A program made the position numbers and the translations under genes. DNA of 64,000 nucleotides. Source: Gammaproteobacteria bacterium (GTDB taxonomy: Bacteria; Pseudomonadota; Gammaproteobacteria; Ga0077536). The stretch spans positions 119,267 to 183,266 of the forward strand of contig JADLGE010000079.1 of NCBI GenBank assembly GCA_020849475.1. Direction: 5' to 3'. This document shows, one piece after another, positions 18,528 through 26,982 of this stretch; the first letter of the stretch is position 1, and every line of letters begins with the position of its first letter. Below the pieces are notes generated by a model. It worked only from the letters and a program-made list of their open reading frames with translations. It was not told the origin of the DNA and did no database searches.

Positions 18528-18560
18528 ATGTGCCCCACCTCCCGATGGCTGCGACGATTG

Positions 18561-18587
18561 CATCGCCCCGCCAACGGCAGGGCGATG
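18561..18587 (+). other. Stem-loop before the terminator of the lysine-repeat gene
   Basis: CATCGCCC (18561-18568) and GGGCGATG (18580-18587) form a perfect 8-bp stem with an 11-base loop, 33 bases after the extension stop and 24 bases before the intrinsic terminator. No T-tract; perhaps an mRNA 3'-end protection structure. Confidence 0.45.
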
Positions 18588-18610
18588 TATCGCGACGGAC
18601 TACTGATTGA

Positions 18611-18642
18611 AGCCCTTCCCGTAAAGGAAGGGCTTTTATTTT
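18611..18642 (+). terminator. Intrinsic terminator of the lysine-repeat transcription unit
   Basis: AGCCCTTCC (18611-18619), loop CGTAAA, GGAAGGGCT (18626-18634), then TTTATTTT. A perfect 9-bp stem. It comes after the -1 frame stop at 18527 and not after the zero-frame stop at 18327, so the transcript contains the whole extension. Confidence 0.9.
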
Positions 18643-18687
18643 GGCCAGGATTCGGCCTTTTCCCCGGGTTTTCTCACGATTCGAGCC

Positions 18688-21114
18688 GTGGCCAAGAACA
18701 GCAAGAAGCGTGACCTTCCGCAGGTGCGCAACGAACCGCGCGTCAGACGTGACGCCGCGCCGCCGCCCAAGGCGAGCAGATCTTCAGGTGCGCCGCCGCC
18801 GCCCCGACCGCCGCGTTTCCGTCGCACACGTTTTTTCCTCCGCCATCTTTTGATCTGGCTGGTCCTGGTCGGGCTTGCCTATTGGCTGTGGCTGGATCGC
18901 GAAGTCACCAGTGCCTTTGAACACAAGCAGTGGGTGCTACCGGCGCGCGTGTTCGCCCGTCCGCTCGAGCTCTATCCCGGCGCCAACGTGTCGCGCGAAC
19001 GCCTCACGCGCAAGCTCGACACCTTGGGCTATCAGCGCGTCAGCGCCCCCAATGCGGTCGGCCAGTATCGTGTCAGTGGCGAGCAGGTCGAATTCTTTTC
19101 CCGTGGTTTCAAGTTTTGGGACTTTCCCGAAGGCGGTCGCCACGTCGAGGTCAATTTCGCCGGCGGCGTGCCGGAGAGCGTCATCGATCGTGATAGCGGT
19201 CAGCCCATCGACCTCATGCGTCTCGAGCCACCGGAGATTGGCCGCATCAACCCGGCCAACTTTGAAGACCGCAAGCTGCTGGCGTTCGACGAGGTGCCCA
19301 AGCAGTTCGTCGCCGCGCTGGTCGCTGTCGAGGACCGGCGCTTCTTCAAGCATCACGGCGTCGACTTCATCGGCCTGTTGCGCGCTTTCGCCGTGAACAT
19401 CATGGCGCAGCGCGTGGTGCAGGGCGGCAGCACGCTCACCCAGCAGCTGGTCAAGAACCTTTACCTCACCCATGAGCGCACCCTGTTGCGTAAGATGAAC
19501 GAGATCCTGATGGCGGTCTCCCTGGAGCGGCAGTACTCCAAGGAGAAGATCATCGAGACCTACATGAACGAAGTGTTCCTCGGCCAGGACGGTAATCGGG
19601 CCATTCATGGTTTTGAACTGGCCGCGCATTTCTACTTCGCCAAACCGCTCAGTGAACTCGACTGGCTGGAAGCCGCGACCCTGCTCGGCATGGTCAAAGG
19701 CCCGACGGTGTTCGACCCGCGTCGCCATCCCGAGCAATCCAAGGCGCGTCGCGACGTGGTGCTGGGCCTGTTGGCCAACGCCGCACTCATCCCCGAAAAG
19801 GATCTCGAGGCGCTGCGCAAAATGCCGATGAAGCTGCGTGGCAGCGCCGGTGGCAGCAGCCATGAATATCCGGCCTTCATGGCGCTGGTGCGTCGCCAGT
19901 TGTCACGCGAATACAGCCCGCGCGATCTCGACGCCGCAGGACTCAATATCTTCACCACGCTCGACGTCGAGGTGCAGCAGTCGAGCGAAGAGGCCATACG
20001 CACCACCCTGCCCGACATCGAAAAGCGCACGCGCAAGCGCGATTTGCAGGGCTCGTTGATTATTCTCGACCCAGCCAGTGGTGAAGTGCTGGGCATGGTG
20101 TCCGACCGCGACCCGGATTACGCGGGTTTCAATCGTGTGGTTGACGCGCGTCGGCCGATTGGTTCGGTGGTCAAGCCGCTGGTCTATTCGCTGGCCTTGG
20201 GGCAGCCCGCCCGTTACTCGCTGTTGACGACACTCAATGACAGCGCCGTGACCTGGACCGGACCCGACGGCAAGCGCTGGCAGCCGCAGAATTTCGACAA
20301 GAAGGAGCACGGCAGTGTCAGCCTGCTGTACGCCTTGACCCATTCGTTCAACATGGCGACCGTCAATCTCGGCCTGCAACTCGGACTGTCGCGCGTCACT
20401 ACTTATCTGCAGCACCTGGGGGTGCCGGGCAAGCTGCCGCAATATCCGTCGGTGCTGCTGGGGGCCGTCGAGCTGTCGCCGCTCGAACTCGCCGAGGTCT
20501 ACACGGTGTTTGCCAATGACGGTTTCCGCGTGCCGGCGCGCGTCATCAACGCGGTGACGGATCAGAATCAGCGCAAGCTCAAACGCTACGGTCTGGCCTT
20601 GCAACCGGTGATGGAGCCGGCCACCGCGGCCTTGATGCGTTACGCTTTGACGCGTGTGGTGGCGGAGGGCACGGCCACGGCATTGGCGGCACAGTTGCCG
20701 GGCGTGACGCCGTTGGCAGGCAAGACCGGCACTTCCAACGATAGTCGCGACAGTTGGTTTGCCGGCTTCGGCGGCAATCTGCTGGGCGTGGCGTGGGTCG
20801 GACGTGACGACAACAAGCCCACCGGACTCACCGGCAGCACCGGCGCGATGCGGGTGTGGGCAGCGGCGATGAAGGGCGCGGCCATCACGCCCCTGGAACT
20901 GCAACTGCCGGCCGAAGTCGAGTGGCACAATGTCGACCTGCGTTCGAGCACGGTGTTGCCCGGTGAATGCCCAACGGGCGTGGCGATGCCGATACATCGT
21001 GACAGCCCGGTCGTGCACGCCGACGACTGTTCGCCGCAGAGCACGACGCCAACGCCCATCGCGCCCACTGCGCGTGGCAGCGTATTTGATCGTTTGGAGG
21101 AATTGCTGCATTGA
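18688..21114 (+). CDS. mrcB: Penicillin-binding protein 1B (bifunctional class A PBP)
   Basis: An 808-residue protein starting at GTG 18688. A basic Pro-rich cytoplasmic tail is followed by one membrane segment (about 50-68), a UB2H-like region (ARPLELYPGA) and a GT51 glycosyltransferase with catalytic E215 in VEDRRFFKHHG. The transpeptidase has SVVK (S493, K496), SFN (553-555) and KTG (679-681). UB2H identifies PBP1B rather than PBP1A. It polymerises and cross-links peptidoglycan in the periplasm. The stop overlaps the start of the next lipoprotein gene. Confidence 0.95.
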   Translation: MAKNSKKRDLPQVRNEPRVRRDAAPPPKASRSSGAPPPPRPPRFRRTRFFLRHLLIWLVLVGLAYWLWLDREVTSAFEHKQWVLPARVFARPLELYPGANVSRERLTRKLDTLGYQRVSAPNAVGQYRVSGEQVEFFSRGFKFWDFPEGGRHVEVNFAGGVPESVIDRDSGQPIDLMRLEPPEIGRINPANFEDRKLLAFDEVPKQFVAALVAVEDRRFFKHHGVDFIGLLRAFAVNIMAQRVVQGGSTLTQQLVKNLYLTHERTLLRKMNEILMAVSLERQYSKEKIIETYMNEVFLGQDGNRAIHGFELAAHFYFAKPLSELDWLEAATLLGMVKGPTVFDPRRHPEQSKARRDVVLGLLANAALIPEKDLEALRKMPMKLRGSAGGSSHEYPAFMALVRRQLSREYSPRDLDAAGLNIFTTLDVEVQQSSEEAIRTTLPDIEKRTRKRDLQGSLIILDPASGEVLGMVSDRDPDYAGFNRVVDARRPIGSVVKPLVYSLALGQPARYSLLTTLNDSAVTWTGPDGKRWQPQNFDKKEHGSVSLLYALTHSFNMATVNLGLQLGLSRVTTYLQHLGVPGKLPQYPSVLLGAVELSPLELAEVYTVFANDGFRVPARVINAVTDQNQRKLKRYGLALQPVMEPATAALMRYALTRVVAEGTATALAAQLPGVTPLAGKTGTSNDSRDSWFAGFGGNLLGVAWVGRDDNKPTGLTGSTGAMRVWAAAMKGAAITPLELQLPAEVEWHNVDLRSSTVLPGECPTGVAMPIHRDSPVVHADDCSPQSTTPTPIAPTARGSVFDRLEELLH

Positions 21115-21857
21115 AAATTTCCGTCGTGATGCGCGCGCTGCTGTGGGCTTCAATGATGACCATGCTGAGCGGTTGCGCAGGGCTTTTCGGTCCGCCCGAA
21201 CCGCCGGCGCCGATTGAAGATCGGGCCAAGGCCAAGCCGGTGGTGAGCGCGCCGCAGCCACAGACCAGTGGCGCGCGCGCGATCCCGCTGCCGGAACAAC
21301 CACGTCTGACGGCGCGACCGCTGATCACCAAGCCTGCGGTGAGCGCCAATGGCGGCGCGCAGTCGCTGCCAGCGCCGCAACTCGCACTCACCAACAAAGC
21401 ACCTGGCCAGGCAACGCCGGAGTTGAGTTTCCCCGCCGAACCCTTGCCGCCGGAAGAGCCGGGCACGGAAACATTGGCGCCAGACGAGGCTGACACGCCC
21501 GCGGCCAGCAGCGCACCGCCGGCGCCGGCCTTGAGTCCCGCGGTGCAAAGTCTGGTCAATGCCGCGAACACCGCCGCCGCCGAACAGAACTGGGATCGCG
21601 CGCAGGCTGCGCTTGAGCGCGCGGTCAAGCTCGCGCCGTCCAAATCCAGCGTGTGGCGCCAGCTCGCCTACACCCATCTCAAGAGCGGCAATCTCGAGCG
21701 CGCGCGCGAAGTCGTGCAACGGGCTTTATCGTTGGCGGCCAATGATGGCCACGAGAATGTGGCTGCCTGGCGTTTGCTGGGCGACATCGAGCAGGCGCGC
21801 GGCGATGCCGGCGCCGCGCAGATGGCCCGCGCCAACGCCGCACGTTTATTACACTAG
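21111..21857 (+). CDS. TPR lipoprotein next to PBP1B, LpoP-like candidate activator
   Basis: A 248-residue lipoprotein: signal with lipobox LSGC, a Pro/Ala-rich linker of about 110 residues, then TPR repeats (WDRAQAALERAVKLAPSKSSVWRQLAYTHLKSG and one more). TTG 21111 is taken as start because GGAGGAA lies 10 bases upstream and it overlaps the mrcB stop (TTGA); ATG 21129 is the alternative. Pseudomonas LpoP, an outer-membrane activator of PBP1B, has this same design of lipid anchor, Pro-rich stalk and TPR head. The assignment here rests on architecture and on co-translation with mrcB, not on a sequence comparison. Confidence 0.65.
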   Translation: MKISVVMRALLWASMMTMLSGCAGLFGPPEPPAPIEDRAKAKPVVSAPQPQTSGARAIPLPEQPRLTARPLITKPAVSANGGAQSLPAPQLALTNKAPGQATPELSFPAEPLPPEEPGTETLAPDEADTPAASSAPPAPALSPAVQSLVNAANTAAAEQNWDRAQAALERAVKLAPSKSSVWRQLAYTHLKSGNLERAREVVQRALSLAANDGHENVAAWRLLGDIEQARGDAGAAQMARANAARLLH

Positions 21858-21870
21858 GATGGTGTGAGCT

Positions 21871-22194
21871 TCAGCGCGGCTTGCTGGCGCCGCGCGTGAG
21901 GATCTCCGGCCGGCGCGCGATGAGGTGCTCGGGCAATTGGCCGCGCACCGTGTAGGCAAAGGCGATGACCTGGGCTATCGCAACAAACAGCTTGTCGGGG
22001 ATCTGCCGACCGAGTTCGACCTCCGCCAGGACCTCTATCAAGGCCGGCTCCTGATCGACCGGCACGTTGTGCTTGCGTGCGAGCTCGAGAATGCGTTCGG
22101 CGACTTCGCCGCGACCCTTGGCGGTGACGCGCGGCGCTGACTGACCATCCCAGTGCAGGGCGACCGCGACATTGACCGGTTGTTCGCGTGCCAC
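21871..22194 (-). CDS. FlhB C-terminal-domain-only protein (FlhX-like)
   Basis: A 107-residue protein, GTG start at 22194. It matches only the cytoplasmic C-terminal part of the FlhB/YscU export-switch family: VAVALHWDGQSAPRVTAKGRGEVAERI, NVPVDQEPALIEVLAEVELGRQIP, FVAIAQVIAFAYTV. The protein begins where FlhB is normally self-cleaved, and the NPTH motif itself is replaced (REQPVNVAVAL). It lacks membrane segments. It follows the FliK-like gene after 3 bases. Such stand-alone FlhX proteins can substitute for the cleaved FlhB fragment; whether a flagellum exists here cannot be seen. Confidence 0.8.
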   Translation of the reverse strand: MAREQPVNVAVALHWDGQSAPRVTAKGRGEVAERILELARKHNVPVDQEPALIEVLAEVELGRQIPDKLFVAIAQVIAFAYTVRGQLPEHLIARRPEILTRGASKPR

Positions 22195-22197
22195 GCG

Positions 22198-23427
22198 CTA
22201 CACCCGCTCGTTGATCAATTGGCGCGCACCGATACGCGGCCGCGTCGAGACGGTCAGCGGTGCGATGAAGATCTGATTGACCTCCAGTCCCGCGGCGCTG
22301 AGGTCGTGCTCGAGATCGCCGATGCGCGCGGCGATTTCGTCGTTGAATTCGTTGTCGGTCGAACCGAGGCGCAGGCTCAAGGTCTCGCCGCTCAGCTGCA
22401 GGCGCGCGCTGAATTCATGGCCGCCATCGAGTTTGAGATTGAGCGTGACACTGGTGCGCTCAGGCGCTTCGCTGTCGCCTGAGCGTGCGTCGCTCTCCAC
22501 TTCCATGTGCAATAAATCGGTATGCGGCCCGCGCGCGATGGGCAGGTCCAGCAACAGCGGCGCGGATGGCCCGCTGTTGGCCGCGTTCTGCAAATGGTTC
22601 GATTCGAGGCGCGCCACCACGCTGTCGACCAAGCTCTTGATGTCGCTGTTGTGATGCTCGGCCGCTGCCGGCAAGGGCAGCGCCGAGGCTTTGTCCTGTG
22701 TGGTCTGCACGGCGGCGTCTTGTTGCGCGGGGCCGTGCGCATGCAGGGTCTGCTGCACGAGCTTGTCCAACTCCCCGCGCACGGCGGCGGGCAGGGCGGC
22801 GATGTCCGCGGCGAGTCGCGCGAAGTGCGCGCGCACGTCGTTGCCGACCTCGGGCGCGGTATCGTCCCGCACGGCGGACAGCAGTCGCGCTTCAGTGGGT
22901 AGCGCCGCCTGTTCCACCGCGACGCGCAGCTGCGGCGCGTTCTGCAATTGTTCGGCGCTGGGCAAGGCATTGCGCAGGTTCTGCACGTCCGCGGTCAAGG
23001 TCGCGGCGGCGCCCCGTCCCAGCACTGCGCCGAGCGCGCGTGGGTTGTCCGCCAGCGCCTCAATACTGCGCAAGAGTGTTTCGGTTTCCTGCGCGGTCGC
23101 CTGTTGCGGCAGCACCCGCGCCAAGGCGCGACTGACGGTGTTGGCAGCCGCCTGCGGTTCATTGGCGAGCACCTTCATGACCGTCGTCTCGCCGGTGGAC
23201 ACGACCTTCAGATTGAGTTTCTGCCCGACTTCCACAGGGGTATCGGTGCGCGCCACCACGATGCGCGTGCCTATCGCCAGTTGAGTGAAGTTTTCCGCGG
23301 TTTTGCCGACAACTTTCGCGACCAGGATGTCATTCACCGACCACGGCAGGGCCGCGGCCAGGCGCGCCGCCACCGATGTGGCGATGGGAGTCGCACTGGT
23401 CGCATTGGTGGGGAACTGAATTTCCAT
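22198..23427 (-). CDS. FliK-like hook-length control family protein
   Basis: A 409-residue protein. The first 300 residues are Ala/Gln/Thr-rich and of low complexity; the last 100 form a Flg_hook-type domain (VTLNLKLDGGHEFSARLQLSGETLSLRLG ... GLEVNQIFIAPL). FliK measures hook length and switches FlhB specificity; here it is paired with a free FlhB C-terminal domain. No other flagellar gene is within the window, so it may be a second, non-classical FliK/FlhX pair. ATG 23427 lies 71 bases from the divergent pentapeptide gene. Confidence 0.75.
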   Translation of the reverse strand: MEIQFPTNATSATPIATSVAARLAAALPWSVNDILVAKVVGKTAENFTQLAIGTRIVVARTDTPVEVGQKLNLKVVSTGETTVMKVLANEPQAAANTVSRALARVLPQQATAQETETLLRSIEALADNPRALGAVLGRGAAATLTADVQNLRNALPSAEQLQNAPQLRVAVEQAALPTEARLLSAVRDDTAPEVGNDVRAHFARLAADIAALPAAVRGELDKLVQQTLHAHGPAQQDAAVQTTQDKASALPLPAAAEHHNSDIKSLVDSVVARLESNHLQNAANSGPSAPLLLDLPIARGPHTDLLHMEVESDARSGDSEAPERTSVTLNLKLDGGHEFSARLQLSGETLSLRLGSTDNEFNDEIAARIGDLEHDLSAAGLEVNQIFIAPLTVSTRPRIGARQLINERV

Positions 23428-23498
23428 GACGGGTGCAGCGGCAGCGCAACCCAGAACTTGACCGCGCAGGCGGTGAACCGCGGCAGGATGGGCAAATC

Positions 23499-24377
23499 AT
23501 GGGCGCGACGCCTGACGAGATGACGAATGAGCTGTGGTACCTGCGCCGTGGTGAGCAGGTGCGCGGGCCTTATCGCTGGGACAGCATCGCGCGCAATGCC
23601 GGCCTCGGTCGCATTCACGACGACGATCGCCTGAGTCGCGATCAAAACGAATGGTTGGCCCCCGCCGACGTCACGCCGCGATTGCCGGCCGTCGGTGCAT
23701 TGGCAGGCAGCGTCCACGATGAACGGCGCAGTTCGCGCCGGCTTGCCGAGGCGAAAGTGCCTGCCGAGCAGCGTGCTGGCGCGGATCGCCGCGCCGCCGA
23801 AGCGCCGGAAGTGATCAACCGTCGCGCGCGTTCAGAGCGTGTGTGGCAAAGCCTGCGACCTGGTGCGATGCCCAACAGCGCACGTCTGCCTTTGCTGGCC
23901 ATTGGACTGGCCTTGAGTTTGAGTCTGGCCTTGGCCATGCGTCTTTCCGGCGCGCCTGACAGCGTCGCGCCGGATTGTCGCGCGGTGGCGGCCAGTGGCG
24001 TCAATTGGGATTTCTGCGCCAAGCCGCGTCAACAACTCGGCGAGCAGGATCTGAATGGCATGTCGGCGCGCAACGCGCAGTTGAGCGGCAGTTCATTGGC
24101 CAATGCGCGTCTGCACGGCGTCGACTTCGCCTATGCGGATCTTTCCAGCACCGATTTCACGCTCGCCGATGCACGTCAGGCGCGCCTGGTCGGCGCCAGC
24201 CTGCGTCATGCGGTGCTCAATCATGCACGCTTGACCGGCGCTGATTTGAGCTTCGCCGATCTGAGCGGCGCCTCGCTGGTCGGCGCCGAATTGAGCGCGG
24301 CGCGACTCACCAACACTATCTGGACCGATGGCCGCGTGTGCGCACGGGACTCCATTGGCGTGTGCAACGCGCAGTAA
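23499..24377 (+). CDS. GYF_2 - transmembrane - pentapeptide repeat protein
   Basis: A 292-residue protein from ATG 23499 (AGGA about 10 bases upstream). Residues about 8-60 are a GYF_2 domain (ELWYLRRGEQVRGPYRWDSIARN). A charged linker leads to one membrane segment (LLAIGLALSLSLALAM), then a Cys-containing stretch and about 17 pentapeptide repeats with A(D/N)LxX periodicity (LANARLHGVDFAYADLSSTD). Pentapeptide domains form a right-handed beta-helix, and GYF domains bind proline-rich peptides. The topology places the GYF domain in the cytoplasm and the helix outside, or the reverse. Function unknown. Confidence 0.75.
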   Translation: MGATPDEMTNELWYLRRGEQVRGPYRWDSIARNAGLGRIHDDDRLSRDQNEWLAPADVTPRLPAVGALAGSVHDERRSSRRLAEAKVPAEQRAGADRRAAEAPEVINRRARSERVWQSLRPGAMPNSARLPLLAIGLALSLSLALAMRLSGAPDSVAPDCRAVAASGVNWDFCAKPRQQLGEQDLNGMSARNAQLSGSSLANARLHGVDFAYADLSSTDFTLADARQARLVGASLRHAVLNHARLTGADLSFADLSGASLVGAELSAARLTNTIWTDGRVCARDSIGVCNAQ

Positions 24378-24386
24378 GTCGCGCTG

Positions 24387-24977
24387 CTAGTCCTGCGTCA
24401 GGACCCGTGGCGCCGAGTGTTGCGTGACGTAGCGCTGCATCGACAGCGCGGTGAGCGGCAGCGCATCGTCGATGCCGGCCTTGCGGCGCAGCTCACGTAC
24501 GAACTGCTGCGCATCTGGCAGTTGTTGCCACACGCTCGGCAGATAGGTCGCGCGGCGACCGCAATATTCGACTATCAATCCATCGACACAGGGCCGCAGT
24601 TGACGGAAGAAATCCGCCTCGTCCGAAAACTCCAGGACAGAGGGCGCCGACAGCACCGACACATCGACGTCGGTGACCTTCAATTCACGCGCGGTCAGCG
24701 GCGCAAAGCGCGGGTCGCGCAGCGCTGCGGCGAGAGCGTTGGCGGCCACGTCCTCGCGCAAGGCGCGGTAGGCGGTCAGCGTGCCGATGCAACCGCGCAG
24801 GCGGCCCGCTTGGAGTAGCGTGACGAACGATGCACCGGGCGAATCGAAACGCGCAGGGTGTGGCGCGGCATGGTCACTGGATTGCCCACGCACGGCTTGG
24901 CAAATGGACTGCGCGGCGAGTTCGGCGAGCAGCGCCAGGCCGCCGGCATCGAGGTTCGATGTCTCAGTACAGGGCAT
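24387..24977 (-). CDS. AmmeMemoRadiSam system protein A (AMMECR1 domain)
   Basis: A 196-residue protein from ATG 24977, overlapping the end of the system B gene by 14 bases (longer starts at 24986 and 25010 exist). The AMMECR1 signature is visible: SPGASFVTLLQAGRLRGCIGTL, DPRFAPLTARELKVTDVDVSVL and GLIVEYCGRRATYLPSVWQQL. The family is conserved from bacteria to man without a settled biochemical activity. Together with the MEMO-like and radical SAM genes next to it, it forms the AmmeMemoRadiSam trio. Confidence 0.88.
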   Translation of the reverse strand: MPCTETSNLDAGGLALLAELAAQSICQAVRGQSSDHAAPHPARFDSPGASFVTLLQAGRLRGCIGTLTAYRALREDVAANALAAALRDPRFAPLTARELKVTDVDVSVLSAPSVLEFSDEADFFRQLRPCVDGLIVEYCGRRATYLPSVWQQLPDAQQFVRELRRKAGIDDALPLTALSMQRYVTQHSAPRVLTQD

Positions 24978-25752
24978 AGGAGCCATAGCCCACCACGCGC
25001 TCGCGACCACCGGCGGTGTCGCCCGAGTTGCACAAGGCCAGTCGTTCGATGCGCGCGCCGCGCCGCGCAGCCAGATGGAGCAGACCGTTCAAGGCGTGGC
25101 ACCCGCACGCTTGTTCGGGGCCGATGCCGGCGCCATCCAAGGCCATGATGCTGCCATCGCTCGCAAGGTCGCGTCGGCGCGCCGCGTCGTAGTCGAGAAA
25201 ATGGCTCAAGTCAGTGCTGATGACGGTCAGACAGTCGTCGCGCTCCCAATACGGCGCGATGATGTCGGCCACCCGCGCCGCGGATGGCTCGGCCACCAGC
25301 AATGGCTGCACGGTCACGGCGTCAAGCACGGTGGCTAAAAATGGCAGTTGTACTTCGATGCAATGTTCGAGCGCGTGGGCAGCATCGTCGAGTGCAACGA
25401 TACCGGCCGTGAGCTCGCTGTCGGCCGGTCTGAGCGGAACATTGCCGAGCGGCGTGGCGAACGCCGCGGCGCTGCTCGCCGCAAATCCGCGCACCGGCAC
25501 GCGATGCGGCGGGCCGAGCACCAGCACCTGCTTGATGCTGGCGCGCCAAGGCCTGAGCCGCGCATAGCCGGCCGCCGCCGTCGCGCCGGAATAGATGTAG
25601 CCAGCGTGCGGCACGATCAGCGCGCGCGGTCGCGGGCCGTCACCGGTCTCAACGCCCTCCAGCAGGCGCAGCACCTCCTTGCGCAAGACATCAGCCTCGC
25701 CGGGGTAGAAGAGGCCCGCGACCGCTGCCGCCCGTATCCGCTCTTTGTTCAT
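24964..25752 (-). CDS. AmmeMemoRadiSam system protein B (MEMO1 family)
   Basis: A 262-residue protein from ATG 25752. It shows the MEMO family blocks AGLFYPGEADVLRKEV, IVPHAGYIYSGATAAAGYARL, the ALEHCIEVQLPFL block and VISTDLSHFLDYDAA, with the His/Asp/Cys set that in related dioxygenases binds metal. The role is unknown; related to extradiol dioxygenases by fold. Its end overlaps protein A, and its start is about 50 bases from the divergent radical SAM gene, so the three genes share one control region. Confidence 0.88.
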   Translation of the reverse strand: MNKERIRAAAVAGLFYPGEADVLRKEVLRLLEGVETGDGPRPRALIVPHAGYIYSGATAAAGYARLRPWRASIKQVLVLGPPHRVPVRGFAASSAAAFATPLGNVPLRPADSELTAGIVALDDAAHALEHCIEVQLPFLATVLDAVTVQPLLVAEPSAARVADIIAPYWERDDCLTVISTDLSHFLDYDAARRRDLASDGSIMALDGAGIGPEQACGCHALNGLLHLAARRGARIERLALCNSGDTAGGRERVVGYGSYALY

Positions 25753-25801
25753 GGGGTCGTTGTCTCGCGCGCACATTGAAAAACGGTGGCCGTCCGTCCA
25801 T

Positions 25802-26926
25802 ATGATGAGTATGAGCGACACTTCGATAGATGGGGACGCCGGCGGCGATTTCGAGCCCGAAGCGACCGTCCCCACGCGCTACTGGCAGCGCCTCGCCGAC
25901 GGTCGCGTGCAATGCGACCTATGTCCGCGCGCGTGCAAGATGCACGCGGGGCAACGCGGTCTGTGCTTCGTGCGCGGCGCGACAGCCGCAGGCGTGGTGC
26001 TGGCGAGCTATGGGCGCTCGAGCGGCTTGTGCATTGACCCGATAGAAAAAAAGCCGCTCAACCATTTTCATCCCGGCACGGCTGTGCTGTCCCTCGGCAC
26101 CGCCGGCTGCAACCTCGCCTGCAAGTTTTGCCAGAACTGGGACATCAGCAAATCGCGCGAACACCACACCCTGACCGTGCGCGCCATGCCCGACGATATC
26201 GCCGCCGCCGCCCTGGCCCACGGCTGCCAAAGCGTGGCGTTCACCTACAACGACCCGGTCATCTTTCACGAGTATGCGCTCGACATCGCGGCCGCCTGTC
26301 ACGCACGGAACATCAAGACCGTGGCGGTCACCGCCGGCTACGTCTGCGCTGCGCCGCGCGCCGAATTTTTCGCGGTGATGGATGCCGCGAACGTGGATCT
26401 GAAATCCTTCAATGCTGATTTCTATCAGCGGGTGACCGGCAGCGCGCTGGCAGCGGTGCTGGAGACGCTCGAGTACATCGCGCACGAGACCCGCACCTGG
26501 CTCGAGATCACGACCCTGGTGATCCCAGGCTTGAACGACAGCGACAGTGAACTGCGCGCGCTCAGCACCTGGGTGCGCGAGCACCTGGGCGCCGCCGTGC
26601 CGCTGCATTTCAGTGCGTTTCATCCCGATTGGAAGATGCGCGATGTGCCGCCCACGCCGCCCGCCACGCTGACGCGCGCGCGTCGAATCGCACTCGACGC
26701 GGGCCTGCAATATGTCTACACCGGCAATGTGCATGACGCCGTCGGTGACGCCACCTATTGCCACGCATGCGGGCACACGCTCATCCAGCGTGACTGGTAC
26801 GAAATACGCGACTACGCATTGACCGCGCAGGGCAGGTGTCCGCACTGCGATGCGCCGTGCGCGGGACGTTTCGGCAGCGCCCAGGGACAGTGGGGTAGAC
26901 GCCGCGTGGCAATTAAATTGCCTTGA
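25802..26926 (+). CDS. AmmeMemoRadiSam system radical SAM enzyme
   Basis: A 374-residue protein from ATG 25802 (ATGs at 25805 and 25811 are alternatives). The radical SAM cluster motif is C103xxxC107xxC110 in GCNLACKFCQNW. Four N-terminal cysteines (C38, C41, C45, C55) and a C-terminal CHACG...CPHCDAPC zinc-ribbon-like segment suggest further metal sites. It belongs to the PflA-like COG1180 group. The substrate is unknown. It is divergent from proteins A and B and probably co-regulated with them. The tRNA gene follows. Confidence 0.87.
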   Translation: MMSMSDTSIDGDAGGDFEPEATVPTRYWQRLADGRVQCDLCPRACKMHAGQRGLCFVRGATAAGVVLASYGRSSGLCIDPIEKKPLNHFHPGTAVLSLGTAGCNLACKFCQNWDISKSREHHTLTVRAMPDDIAAAALAHGCQSVAFTYNDPVIFHEYALDIAAACHARNIKTVAVTAGYVCAAPRAEFFAVMDAANVDLKSFNADFYQRVTGSALAAVLETLEYIAHETRTWLEITTLVIPGLNDSDSELRALSTWVREHLGAAVPLHFSAFHPDWKMRDVPPTPPATLTRARRIALDAGLQYVYTGNVHDAVGDATYCHACGHTLIQRDWYEIRDYALTAQGRCPHCDAPCAGRFGSAQGQWGRRRVAIKLP

Positions 26927-26940
26927 ATGCCAATTAGCTC

Positions 26941-26969
26941 TTGAACATTCATCGATGCATCTCTATCAT
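26941..26969 (+). promoter_or_regulatory. Promoter of the initiator tRNA (and probably the rimP-nusA-infB operon)
   Basis: TTGAAC (26941-26946), 17-base spacer, TATCAT (26964-26969). A start about 7 bases downstream leaves a leader of only 7 bases before the mature tRNA 5' end at 26983. Confidence 0.65.
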
Positions 26970-26982
26970 CCGGTAGCTCAAT

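Noticed and set aside
21871..23427. Evidence that the organism has a flagellum
   Set aside because: A FliK-like protein and a bare FlhB C-terminal domain also occur away from flagellar clusters; no structural flagellar gene is in the window.
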